From Nitrospirota bacterium (GTDB lineage Bacteria > Nitrospirota > Nitrospiria > SBBL01 > JAADHI01): a DNA stretch of 55,056 bases. Numbering within the stretch: position 1 is the first letter of the stretch; each line of letters begins with the position of its first letter. A program made the translations under genes and the position numbers. Below, one piece after another: positions 1 through 8,046 of this stretch. Below the pieces are notes generated by a model, which was not told the DNA's origin, searched no databases, and saw only the letters and a program-made list of their open reading frames with translations. The stretch covers positions 1 to 55,056 of the forward strand of contig JAJDBU010000032.1 in NCBI GenBank assembly GCA_029261195.1, read 5' to 3'.

Positions 1-200
1 CGGGTTACTTTTTCGATACATGGAGGCTCCTGGTGCACGCTTTTTAGGGGCTAAAGGTCTTTTTCTTTGCACTTGGAGCAGGATACTACAGATTAAAACC
101 TTTTAAAATCAAAAACTTATCGTTTTTTCAGCAAGCCCTAAGTAGAGGTTTTGATCATTGATAGGCCTTCAGAAATTCATAGGGTGTTTTATTTGTAAGA
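1..200. other. Left edge, no gene recognised
   Basis: This stretch is AT-rich and carries no open frame resembling a known protein. I searched it by eye for the missing upstream part of the IS3 transposase (its first two acidic catalytic residues) and for integron attC-like core sites, and found neither. It may be rearranged flanking DNA from the same mobile-element debris that follows. Confidence 0.4.
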
Positions 201-485
201 TTTGACAGCGATGATTTTACTGCCATCCTTAAAGACAAGGGTCTGCAGATCAGCATGGATGGAAAGGGTCGTTGGATAGATAATGTCTTTATTGAGCGCC
301 TTTGGCGTAGTCTGAAATATGAGGAAGTCTACCTCAAGGCCTATGAAACGGTCGCACAAGCAAAAGAGAGTATTGGTGTTTGGTTAGCGTTCTACAATCA
401 AGACGGGCGACATGACAGCCTAGACAGAATGACTCCCGATCAGGTTTACTATGACCTGCCATCGGGACTTCCAAAGGCAGCATGA
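201..485 (+). pseudogene. IS3-family transposase OrfB, C-terminal fragment
   Basis: The frame is open from about position 183 and reads as the last ~95 residues of an IS3-family OrfB (rve integrase core). The landmarks are LQISMDGKGRWIDN, then FIERLWRSLKYEEVYLKAY, which holds the third catalytic acidic residue (the E of IERLW), then an FYN..R.H.SL....P..VYYD tail that is typical of these proteins. Full-length OrfB proteins have roughly 280 residues, so the first two Asp of the DDE triad and the whole N-terminal part are missing. No OrfA is present. The fragment cannot encode an active transposase. A stop just before position 183 shows that the frame does not continue left. Confidence 0.85.
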
Positions 486-547
486 CTTTGACTCAGGATT
501 TCACTTATAAATGATATTGCTCTGTGTCAGCCGTGGGGTCCACCTCT
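201..547 (+). mobile_element. IS3-family insertion sequence remnant with probable right end
   Basis: The transposase tail ends at 485. After about 60 noncoding bases comes GTGGGGTCCACCTC near 533-546, which resembles an IS3-type terminus. Immediately to its right the integrase-like reading frame begins abruptly in mid-domain. The simplest reading is that the element inserted into the integrase gene and its own left part was later lost. The exact terminus is inferred, because the matching left inverted repeat is not in the window. Confidence 0.55.
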
Positions 548-954
548 AAGGCACTTCAAAAAATGATTTAGCGACCGGCTACGACGGTACATTTATGTAC
601 AAACAAATGGAACGAAAATACAAAAATAGTGCAAAAGAATTGATATGGCAATGGTTTTTCTCTGGGATTAAATTAACGATGGCACCTGAAACACGTGAAC
701 TGCGGCACTATCATTTACACGAAAAACATATGCAAAAGGAAATAAGAAGAGCCGCCCTAACATCTCAAATCTGCAAGCGAATCACGGCGCATACCTTTCG
801 ACATAGCTCCGCAACCCACTTACTTCAGGCCAATTATGATATTCGGATGATACAGGAATTATTAGGACACCGTGATATCCGAACAACAATGATTTATACC
901 CATACAATAAAAAGTTTGACCTTGAAAGAAGCTAAAAGTCCGCTTGATCTTTAA
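548..954 (+). pseudogene. Integron-integrase-like tyrosine recombinase, 5'-truncated and frameshifted
   Basis: The frame from about 562 to 954 matches the C-terminal half of integron integrases (IntI). It contains [10 protein letters not shown], then [18 protein letters not shown] (the region just after the IntI catalytic-domain start), a HYHLHE segment, the [13 protein letters not shown] box with catalytic H..R, LLGH, MIYTH with the catalytic Tyr, and a closing SPLDL. The first catalytic Arg and the DNA-binding N-terminal half are absent. Upstream, KALQK in another frame (548-562) joins this one only if a single base is gained or lost in the run of six A at 558-563, so the gene also carries a frameshift. 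The left boundary coincides with the probable IS end. An isolated ATG at 595 could give a 119-residue product lacking half the active site. Confidence 0.75.
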
Positions 955-1033
955 CGGAACTTATTGTTCCGCATTATCAGAGAAGAGCAGGGCAATGCCT
1001 AGCATTATAATATCAAACAAGACCACGAAATCT

Positions 1034-2116
1034 TTAGCTCTGGTCCCCCTGCCCTGATTCCCATCCCCCGGATTTTGAAAACCTCCGGTGGATGATTGTA
1101 AGCAGAAGCAGAAAACAGGCGAAGAATGAGACCGTCGTGAGTCCATCGAGCCAGGTAAAGTGCTGGGGAATTGTCGCAGCACTTTCATTGAGATGTCGGA
1201 TGGGCGGGACGACAATCAGGTAGCGCTCAATCCAAGATCCAATCAGGATGGTAATGAGAACCGGTTTGAGCAATGCGCCTTTTCCTTTGCTCAACAGGGT
1301 AGTGACGAAGGGGATAAAAAATAGGAAGAGAAACATCAGTCCTGCGAGCAGAGAAAACTCCCCGTAAAATCGGGAGTAAAAGGCCTCGGTCTCTTCCGGT
1401 AGATTTGCGTACCATATCGGCAGATATTGCGACCACCAGAGATAGGCCCAAATGCTTGAGAAGGCGAGCAGGAGTCTACGCATGTTGTCAGTACTTTGCG
1501 GTGTTAGAATCGTCTTCTTTTCACCAAAGGCCATGCTCATGAGAATAGCCAAGCCGCCATAAAGGCCACCAAACCAGTAATAGGGCGCAAACAGGGTGCT
1601 GTGCCAACCGGGAGAAAGATTCACTCCGAAATCCAGGGCAATCACACTTTGGTTGATGACAAAAAGAACGAGCAGAATAAAAAGTCGCCCGGGCTGCCGA
1701 CTTTGATTCCCCATGTGTTTTTTTATGATGTAGAAAACAACGGCGTAAAAAGCAAAGAGCGACCCCAGGTTTCTGACAAAAAAGGCGCTTAAGCTAAACC
1801 AGGTGGAATGGCCGGGGGAGCGGCTCCAGTGAAAGATCTCCGCTTCCCCGCTGAACAGGCTCAAGAGTACGAAAAAAGCCATGGGGGCAAAAGAAAGTGT
1901 GATGATGCCTGCCGATACAAGATAGGTTTCGACCCACTTGACGCCAAGCAGCCACAGTAAAACCACGATGGCAAAAAGACCTTGTGTGACGCCCATGAGG
2001 TAGACAAAATTCGCCGTGATGCTGGCCCAGGGCCAGCCGAAAAAGAGTGCTGATGCAATGCCCGAGAAGAGCAAAGCAACAAGGACAAGCATATTTATTG
2101 AAGAGGTCTTCTTCAT
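1034..2116 (-). CDS. actF: Alternative Complex III integral membrane subunit ActF
   Basis: This 360-residue, almost entirely hydrophobic protein has about ten predicted membrane helices. It belongs to the NrfD/PsrC-like group whose two copies (ActC and ActF) form the quinone-oxidising membrane core of Alternative Complex III. Identification rests on its length, the helix pattern, late-helix motifs such as SWIERYLIVVPP (matching WIERYLIMVP in the neighbouring ActC), and its place as last gene of an actABCDEF order. It starts 8 bp after actDE stops, in the same operon. No terminal-oxidase gene follows; the operon runs into mobile-element debris. ActC and ActF are paralogues, so the label depends on position. 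Confidence 0.9.
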   Translation of the reverse strand: MKKTSSINMLVLVALLFSGIASALFFGWPWASITANFVYLMGVTQGLFAIVVLLWLLGVKWVETYLVSAGIITLSFAPMAFFVLLSLFSGEAEIFHWSRSPGHSTWFSLSAFFVRNLGSLFAFYAVVFYIIKKHMGNQSRQPGRLFILLVLFVINQSVIALDFGVNLSPGWHSTLFAPYYWFGGLYGGLAILMSMAFGEKKTILTPQSTDNMRRLLLAFSSIWAYLWWSQYLPIWYANLPEETEAFYSRFYGEFSLLAGLMFLFLFFIPFVTTLLSKGKGALLKPVLITILIGSWIERYLIVVPPIRHLNESAATIPQHFTWLDGLTTVSFFACFLLLLTIIHRRFSKSGGWESGQGDQS

Positions 2117-2124
2117 TAGTCGTT

Positions 2125-3594
2125 TTATTGTCCCAGCTCATGCTTCATATAATTCACGATATGCCAGCGGTCGATCAGGAGAATTGCATCTCGATGAGGC
2201 GGCATAAAATGTTTTTTACCCCCTCCGTGTCCGTCCTTATCTTCACCACCGTCGCCATGTCCGCTATCTCCGCTATCTCCGTGACCTTCTCCAAGCGCAT
2301 GGGCATGTCCGGAATTACACTCATTTCCGCCACCATGGTCGTGGGCGTCTCCATCATCATGACCATCCCCTCCGCCGTGTGAATGTTCGTCTTCGAGGCT
2401 AAGGCCCTCGTCATGAGCATGATCATCCTCTGCAAACATGGGATCGCCGTGTGAGTGTTCATCTTTGAGGCTCAGGCCCTCGTCATGAGCATGAGCCTCT
2501 TCCGCAAACATGGGATCGCCGTGTGAATGTTCATCTTCGAGGCTCAGGCCCTCGTCATGACCCTGTCCGTGATCATCCTCTGCGAGCATCGAATCGCCGT
2601 GTGAATGCTCTTCTTCATGGCCGTTTTCTTCCAGTGTCTCAAGCGCCAATGCTTCTGCAGGGAAAACGGCCTTCCTGAAATTTGCGCCGTTCGTAATTGC
2701 AAAATAGATGCAGCCACCCGGCTGATTTCTAAAGGCGGCTTCTGTGAAGTCGGGCAATTCGCCAATCTTTTCTGCAATGATGCCGTCCCCTTTCCCCTCA
2801 CTACCGTGACAGAGCACACAAAAACGCTCATACAGGGTTTTTCCTCTCTCCAGTGATTCCGGAGTCAAGTCCGTCGGATTTGGAATCCCGGGGGCCTGGG
2901 TTTTTTCAGTGGCTTCAAAGGTCCTACGATGGCGTGGCACGGCTGAGGGAAGTATAGTGACTTCTTCCGACTGCGCTTTGCGTGCAGGTTGATGCACCAT
3001 GTCCTGTGACCAGGGCCAGGCGAAGACAAAGTCGGGTCGTGTTGCGGGTAAGACTGAGACAATAAAGAGCGCGAGGCAGAACTGCGCCATCTGATGACTG
3101 ACCTTGGCTACGCTCGTTTTATTTAGAACCTTTGCTGCCGATGCCAATGTCTTTTTATCTCCCTCAACTCTGATGCCAAAGTGGTCTTTGCTGAGGCTTT
3201 CGGGTAGTCCGGACTTTCGTTCCGGGGATAAAATGCCGAAATAGATAAACCCTGCAATGGTGAACAAAATCGCAAACAACAGCATGAAATCAAAACTTAA
3301 AATAGCAATGGCGGGAAGACTTAAGACAGGCATCCCTCCGGTTTCAACCGGATAAAGCATGGCCGTTCCTACAGTAAAAGCGACGCCACTTATCGCACCC
3401 AATACGGCACCGCTAGCCGTAAACCACCCCACAGGACTTTTTACCTTTGCGACGGGGATATCGGCTTCTTCAGGATCAAAGGGGGAGTAGAGTGAAACTT
3501 TATTGAGTCCCGCTTTTTTTAAAGACGTAAGCGCAGCGGTGGTGTCTTCCGCTGTCGAGAAGATCCCCAGCACATGGTCTGTGTCTTTTTTCAT
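2125..3594 (-). CDS. actDE: ActD-ActE fusion with His-rich repeat insertion (Alternative Complex III)
   Basis: Residues 1-165 are an ActD domain (DUF3341) with two membrane helices at roughly 57-82 and 92-120. Residues 169-190 form a third hydrophobic segment resembling the export signal of a separate ActE. Residues 190-489 are an ActE-type monohaem cytochrome c: WPWSQDMVHQPA at the mature start, haem site CVLCH at 259-263, and a C-terminal DRWHIVNYMKHEL helix. ActD and ActE are separate proteins in the best-studied complexes. Between the haem motif and the probable distal Met464 (FMPPH) lies a ~137-residue region (326-462) dominated by His, Asp, Glu and Gly. It includes 24-26-residue repeats with a DEHSHGDPMFAE core. 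A link of periplasmic metal binding to electron transfer is inferred. The gene overlaps actC by 4 bp. Confidence 0.88.
   Translation of the reverse strand: MKKDTDHVLGIFSTAEDTTAALTSLKKAGLNKVSLYSPFDPEEADIPVAKVKSPVGWFTASGAVLGAISGVAFTVGTAMLYPVETGGMPVLSLPAIAILSFDFMLLFAILFTIAGFIYFGILSPERKSGLPESLSKDHFGIRVEGDKKTLASAAKVLNKTSVAKVSHQMAQFCLALFIVSVLPATRPDFVFAWPWSQDMVHQPARKAQSEEVTILPSAVPRHRRTFEATEKTQAPGIPNPTDLTPESLERGKTLYERFCVLCHGSEGKGDGIIAEKIGELPDFTEAAFRNQPGGCIYFAITNGANFRKAVFPAEALALETLEENGHEEEHSHGDSMLAEDDHGQGHDEGLSLEDEHSHGDPMFAEEAHAHDEGLSLKDEHSHGDPMFAEDDHAHDEGLSLEDEHSHGGGDGHDDGDAHDHGGGNECNSGHAHALGEGHGDSGDSGHGDGGEDKDGHGGGKKHFMPPHRDAILLIDRWHIVNYMKHELGQ
2392..2613 (-). repeat. In-frame tandem repeat, ~72-78 bp units, His/Asp-rich
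   Basis: Three consecutive units lie inside actDE: 2536-2613 (26 codons, more diverged), 2464-2535 (24 codons) and 2392-2463 (24 codons). A partial fourth begins at about 2391 with DEHSHGG. Each unit encodes a core like DEHSHGDPMFAE followed by an acidic/His stretch and DEGLSL. The second and third units differ at only a few positions, suggesting recent expansion by slippage or recombination. The wider His/Gly/Asp-rich region extends to about 2209. Copy number may vary between strains. Confidence 0.9.
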
Positions 3595-4931
3595 CCGACC
3601 CCCTTTTTCTGTAAGGCAAGCATTTCTTTAATTTCATAGAGTGAAACCACTGGAAAAAGTTTGATGAAGAGCAAAAAGTTGAGGGCGAACAGAGCAAAGG
3701 TTCCGGTGATGATCGTAATCTCCACGGGAGAGGGGAAATAGGATCCCCAGGAAAAAGGCACATCTGAAATCACCAGTGATGGCACCATGATGAGGTAGCG
3801 TTCGATCCACATCCCGATGACGACGAGTATGGAAATCACAAAGAGATGTCGTGTGGAGGTCCGAATGCGTTTCACAAGCAGCGAAAAGGGAAGCAGGGCC
3901 AGTACGGCAACCATAAACCAGTACATCCCGGCAAACTTCCCGGTCATTTTAGAGGCAATCAGGGCCGCTTCGACATGATCTTCCGACTGAGAAAAGATGA
4001 AGGTTTCGCTGACCATGATGTAGATCCAGACCAAAGAGAGCACAAAGAGAAAAATCGCCAGTTTTTCAAGATGCTCAATCTTGATGTAGTCTTCAAAGTG
4101 AAAATATTTTCTGAGGCAAATCGCCAGGACAATGACGGCCGCCACACCCGAATAGAGTGCGCCCAAAACAAAGAGCGGTGCAAAAACGGCGCTGTGCAGG
4201 CCGTGCATCACAGAAATAGCAAAATCCCAGCCAACAATACTCGAAACAAGCACCATTAAGGGGATGATGAACGCGGCCATCATCGTATAGGCACGGCGAA
4301 AGTGCGCCCACTGCACATCGCCTCCCTGCCATCCCAGGGCAAAGATACGATAAAAACATTTCCGCCATCCTGTTGTTTGGTCACGCAATGTCGCCATGTC
4401 GGGAATCAAACCCAGAAATAAAAAGAGGGCGCTGCACACCATGTAACTGTTGATGGCGATCGAATCCCAAACAAGCGGAGATCTCATATTGGGCCAAAGC
4501 CCCCGTTCATTGGGATAAGGGGGAAAGAGCCAATAAAAAAACCAGGGCCGACCGATGTGGTTCAGCAGAAGCAGGCTGGCATTAATCAGAGAAAAGAGCG
4601 TCATAATTTCCGCAGCCCGGTAGATCGGCTTTCGCCAATGACTTTTTGTGAGATAGAGTACTGCGGAAAGCAATGTACCCGCGTGACTGAGGCCTATCCA
4701 AAAAACAAAGGTCAGGACATAGACCCCCCAAAAGGCCGAGTTATTGAGTCCGGTGACCTCAAGTCCGGTACTGGCTTGATGGTAAAAGGCCATAAAGGCC
4801 CCGACAACCACCACAGCAAGCACAGCAACAAGCACCCAATAACGCGGGGAGGTTTGCGTCATACTTCGGAGAACGCACTGATCGAGTTTGGTGTATTCGG
4901 ATTGGCTTTTCTGATTTGTTCCTTCAGGCAC
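3591..4931 (-). CDS. actC: Alternative Complex III integral membrane subunit ActC
   Basis: This 446-residue protein has an N-terminal cytosolic extension of about 30 residues followed by about ten membrane helices of the NrfD/PsrC type. It is the larger of the two quinone-site membrane subunits of Alternative Complex III. Visible landmarks are FWIGLSHAGTLLSAVLYL in an early helix (a conserved His-bearing segment in ActC), NHIGRPWFFYWLFPPYP in the following loop and WIERYLIMVPSL late in the protein. The gene overlaps the end of actB by 8 bp and the start of actDE by 4 bp, so it is translationally coupled within the act operon. Confidence 0.92.
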   Translation of the reverse strand: MPEGTNQKSQSEYTKLDQCVLRSMTQTSPRYWVLVAVLAVVVVGAFMAFYHQASTGLEVTGLNNSAFWGVYVLTFVFWIGLSHAGTLLSAVLYLTKSHWRKPIYRAAEIMTLFSLINASLLLLNHIGRPWFFYWLFPPYPNERGLWPNMRSPLVWDSIAINSYMVCSALFLFLGLIPDMATLRDQTTGWRKCFYRIFALGWQGGDVQWAHFRRAYTMMAAFIIPLMVLVSSIVGWDFAISVMHGLHSAVFAPLFVLGALYSGVAAVIVLAICLRKYFHFEDYIKIEHLEKLAIFLFVLSLVWIYIMVSETFIFSQSEDHVEAALIASKMTGKFAGMYWFMVAVLALLPFSLLVKRIRTSTRHLFVISILVVIGMWIERYLIMVPSLVISDVPFSWGSYFPSPVEITIITGTFALFALNFLLFIKLFPVVSLYEIKEMLALQKKGVG

Positions 4932-7900
4932 TTTTTTTGTCCGTATCGATAATCCGTTTTAAATAAATCACGGCGGATTCTGTATTGAGATGTTCCAATG
5001 CCCGATAACGCCTTGGATCTCTGGATGCTTTCGAGACCTGACTTTCGTGATCCAATAGGGAGCCGAAAACAATCGCATTTGCGGGGCAGGATTGCACGCA
5101 GGCCGGTTGGATCTCGCCGTCTTTGACCTGACGTTTTTCGATCTTGGCATCCTCTTTGGCGACTCGAATGCGCTGTACACAGAAGGTACATTTTTCCATC
5201 ACACCGGCTTGCCGCACGGAAAGATCGGGGCTGAGTTGCTGATCCAGCGGCTTTGGCCATTCGGGCTCAGACCAGTTAAAAGAACGGACTTTGTAGGGAC
5301 AGTTGACGCCGCAGTAACGGGTGCCGACGCAACGGTTGTAGACTTGGGCGTTGAGACCATCGGGCGTATGATAGGTGGCCGTGACGGGACAGACAGGTTC
5401 GCAAGGGGCATTGCCGCATTGCTGACAGAGCATGGGCAGAAACATCGCCTGCTGCGCTTCATCATCATGATCATTGTGACCCCAGTAACGCTCAATGCGC
5501 ATCCAGTTCATTTCCCTCTGATTTTTTACCGCTTCCTCGCCGACAGTCGGGAGATTGTTTTCGGCGTGGCAGGCGACATTGCAAGCCCCGCAACCGGTGC
5601 AGCGATCCAGATCAATGACCATACCCCAACGGTAGTCTTCACTTTGATTGTTTATTTCCGGCTTGAGGTATTTTGAAATCGACTCCGGTAAAAAGCCGGA
5701 GGCATTCACGCCTGTTCGAGTCGGCAGGGCCTCAATCACTTCCAGTGGCGCACGACCTTTCAGTTGCCTGGCTTCATCACCGCTCATTGAGAGCACCAGG
5801 TCATGGTGACCGATATGATGTGTGACCCCTTCCGTTTTCGCAAAGGCGCTCTGCCGTCCCGTTTTTTTGATTGAAACCGCGACTGAGGCCCATGCCAAAG
5901 AGGCGGTTTCTGGCTCCAGATCCAGCGGAAGGACTTTCAGGGGATTGACACCACGGCCCTTTGCATAACGGCCATAGTCAGTGTGGCCTTGACCGATCGG
6001 TATGGCAAGGGTCTCTGGCCGGATACCCAGTGTCGGATAGACCGGTGCTTCAAGCCATCCCTCACTGCTTGAAAGCCGAAGGATATCTCCTTCCTGCACT
6101 CCCAAGTTCCTGGCCGTGACCGGATGGATTTCGACCCAGGAACCCCAAGTGATAGTCGTCATCGGATCGGGCGCTTCCTGCAACCAGGGCTGATTGGCGC
6201 CCCGTCCGTCATGTAGGTTAAGTGAGGGGTAGAGCAATAGATCGAACTGGTCTGCATTTCCTTGTTTTCCTGTTTTAAAGGCTTTCAGAATCTTTGAAAT
6301 CTTTTGCAGGTCGGGATGTGAAACGGCAATGGCTTCACTGGCTTTGTTGTCCCAGCGTCCTCCTTGTTGTAGCAGTCGATTCCAATAGGGCCGAAAGTCG
6401 ATACCGAAACCCAGCCCTTCTTCTAATCCGGAAACAAAAAACTGCTCTTCCCAATGTTCTTTTAAATAGCTCTCAAAATTTTCTTGTGGAAACTGATCCG
6501 ATACAACTTCACCCAGTTCCGGGGCCAGGCCCAGAAAGATGTCCCCCAAAGGGCGAGTGTCGTATAAAGGGGCAACGACGGGTTGCATGAAACCGACACT
6601 CCGATAGCCGCCGTCCTCTTCGGGAACATAGTCTCCAAAAGATTCGAGGGGGGTATGAAGTGGAAAAATGAGGTCGGCATGACGCGTTGTTTCATCTAAA
6701 AAGGACGAAAAAGCGGCGATGAAGGGAATTTTTTCAAAAGACTTTTCAAGTGCAAGTCCTTCAGGAGAATGGAAAAGGAGGTTGGCATCATGTAACAGGA
6801 GAAGCTTGATCTTGCCGCTATCGATTTCATGAGGAAGGTTTTTGATGCGCTGCCAGTCGAGTCTTTTTTCATCAATCGTTTCATAGGGAGCATAGAAACT
6901 TAGGCCGCCCTTTTCTCCGATATTGCCACTTAAATAATTGAGTATATTCACTGCGACCGCATGGAAAATGCCATCCTTTTGTGCCGTGGCGTTTTCTCCG
7001 CAGAGGGCGAGACTTCGAGGCCTGGATGTAAATTCCAGAGCCAGTTGACGAATGATTTGTTCCGGGACATCACAGATTTTAGACACCTTTGAAGTGCTGT
7101 ATTCAGAAAGCATCTCCTTCCAGATGTCTAATTCCAGTAAATTTAAGTTTTTCGTCTGTCGGCCCTCATTCACAATGACGTTTGACAGGCTCAGGGCCAG
7201 CAGGCCTTCAGTTCCGGGTCGAATGGAAATCCACTGATCGGCATTCGCTGCGGTGAGGGAAAGGCGGGCGGAGATGTGGATGAATTTCCCTCGATTTTGC
7301 CGCGAAGCCGACTGGCGAAATTCCCCATAAGCCACACTCTGGTTGACAGGAGAACGCCATCGCTCCAGAAAATCAGCGCCGAAAGAGAGGATAAAGTCTG
7401 TTTCGGCGATGTCATGATGCCCAAGCACATCCACGCCAAAACAAATTTGATTCGCCGACTTCTGAACGGCGCCGTCGAAAAGTTCATAGTTGTAACTATG
7501 AGGTGTGCCATAGCTTTCCATGAATTGTGAGATGAGCTGGCTCAACTGTCCCCGAATTGGACTACTGATAAAGTGGAGACGATCACTTTCTTTCTTCTCT
7601 TGCAGTTGTTTCATCTCTGAAGCGAGTAGACCGAATGCCTTTTCCCAGGAGATCTCTTCCCATTCACCCATGCCGCGTGTCCCGATACGCTGAAGCGGTT
7701 TTTTTATCCGATCCGGGCTGTAGAGCACTTGAAGGGCCGATTCCCCCATTGAACAGAGTTTTCCCCGGTTAATCGGCGAATCGGCGTTTCCTGCAATTTT
7801 TTTCGCCTGTCCTTCCTGAATCTTCACGGAAATACCGCAGCCGGAAGGACATTGACGACAGGTGCTGGCATACCATGTGGCTATGCCCGGCACGACATCA

Positions 7901-8046
7901 TCCGCAGGAATAACAAAGGGGATCAACTTTTTAACCGGCTGTTCGACTTGAGAACAGGCGCCGAGCAAAGCGGCTGAGCCAGTCAACTTTAAAAAGTTCC
8001 GGCGGTCAATGCTGCTTTCTTCTTTTGATTCGGTTTTTTTACTCAT
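4924..8046 (-). CDS. actB: Alternative Complex III ActB (molybdopterin-oxidoreductase-like plus Fe-S domains)
   Basis: A 1040-residue periplasmic subunit. Residues 14-24 carry a Tat-type twin-arginine motif (DRRNFLKLTG). Residues ~55-760 resemble the molybdopterin oxidoreductase fold. Residues ~790-1010 form an NrfC/HybA-like ferredoxin domain with four Cys clusters (CTGCGACNVAC; CQQCGNAPCEPVC; CVGTRYCGVNCPY; CTFCVQRI paired with CVQSCPANA), fitting three 4Fe-4S and one 3Fe-4S centre. The N-terminal part still holds Cys63, 66, 70 and 98 in a CxxCxxxC-x27-C pattern like the Fe-S site of true molybdoenzymes. The Mo domain of the characterised complexes is reported to lack its cofactor, so whether this site is filled is open. 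It overlaps actA by 4 bp and actC by 8 bp. Confidence 0.94.
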   Translation of the reverse strand: MSKKTESKEESSIDRRNFLKLTGSAALLGACSQVEQPVKKLIPFVIPADDVVPGIATWYASTCRQCPSGCGISVKIQEGQAKKIAGNADSPINRGKLCSMGESALQVLYSPDRIKKPLQRIGTRGMGEWEEISWEKAFGLLASEMKQLQEKKESDRLHFISSPIRGQLSQLISQFMESYGTPHSYNYELFDGAVQKSANQICFGVDVLGHHDIAETDFILSFGADFLERWRSPVNQSVAYGEFRQSASRQNRGKFIHISARLSLTAANADQWISIRPGTEGLLALSLSNVIVNEGRQTKNLNLLELDIWKEMLSEYSTSKVSKICDVPEQIIRQLALEFTSRPRSLALCGENATAQKDGIFHAVAVNILNYLSGNIGEKGGLSFYAPYETIDEKRLDWQRIKNLPHEIDSGKIKLLLLHDANLLFHSPEGLALEKSFEKIPFIAAFSSFLDETTRHADLIFPLHTPLESFGDYVPEEDGGYRSVGFMQPVVAPLYDTRPLGDIFLGLAPELGEVVSDQFPQENFESYLKEHWEEQFFVSGLEEGLGFGIDFRPYWNRLLQQGGRWDNKASEAIAVSHPDLQKISKILKAFKTGKQGNADQFDLLLYPSLNLHDGRGANQPWLQEAPDPMTTITWGSWVEIHPVTARNLGVQEGDILRLSSSEGWLEAPVYPTLGIRPETLAIPIGQGHTDYGRYAKGRGVNPLKVLPLDLEPETASLAWASVAVSIKKTGRQSAFAKTEGVTHHIGHHDLVLSMSGDEARQLKGRAPLEVIEALPTRTGVNASGFLPESISKYLKPEINNQSEDYRWGMVIDLDRCTGCGACNVACHAENNLPTVGEEAVKNQREMNWMRIERYWGHNDHDDEAQQAMFLPMLCQQCGNAPCEPVCPVTATYHTPDGLNAQVYNRCVGTRYCGVNCPYKVRSFNWSEPEWPKPLDQQLSPDLSVRQAGVMEKCTFCVQRIRVAKEDAKIEKRQVKDGEIQPACVQSCPANAIVFGSLLDHESQVSKASRDPRRYRALEHLNTESAVIYLKRIIDTDKKSA

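Noticed and set aside
1-600. attI or attC recombination sites beside the integrase relic
   Set aside because: No paired GTTRRRY/RYYYAAC core arrangement could be recognised by eye; the expected attI side is lost at the IS junction.
961-1026. A 21-codon hydrophobic frame from GTG directly after actF on the minus strand, resembling a tiny membrane subunit
   Set aside because: No Shine-Dalgarno, very short, and the region borders mobile-element debris; it may be a relic or chance.
2047-2382. Plus-strand open frames antisense to the His-rich region of actDE
   Set aside because: They are by-products of the biased codon content of the repeats; the minus-strand frame carries the haem motif and operon context.
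2392-2613. Regular repeats considered as a CRISPR array
   Set aside because: Units are about 72 bp, contiguous, in frame and without variable spacers; they are protein-coding repeats.
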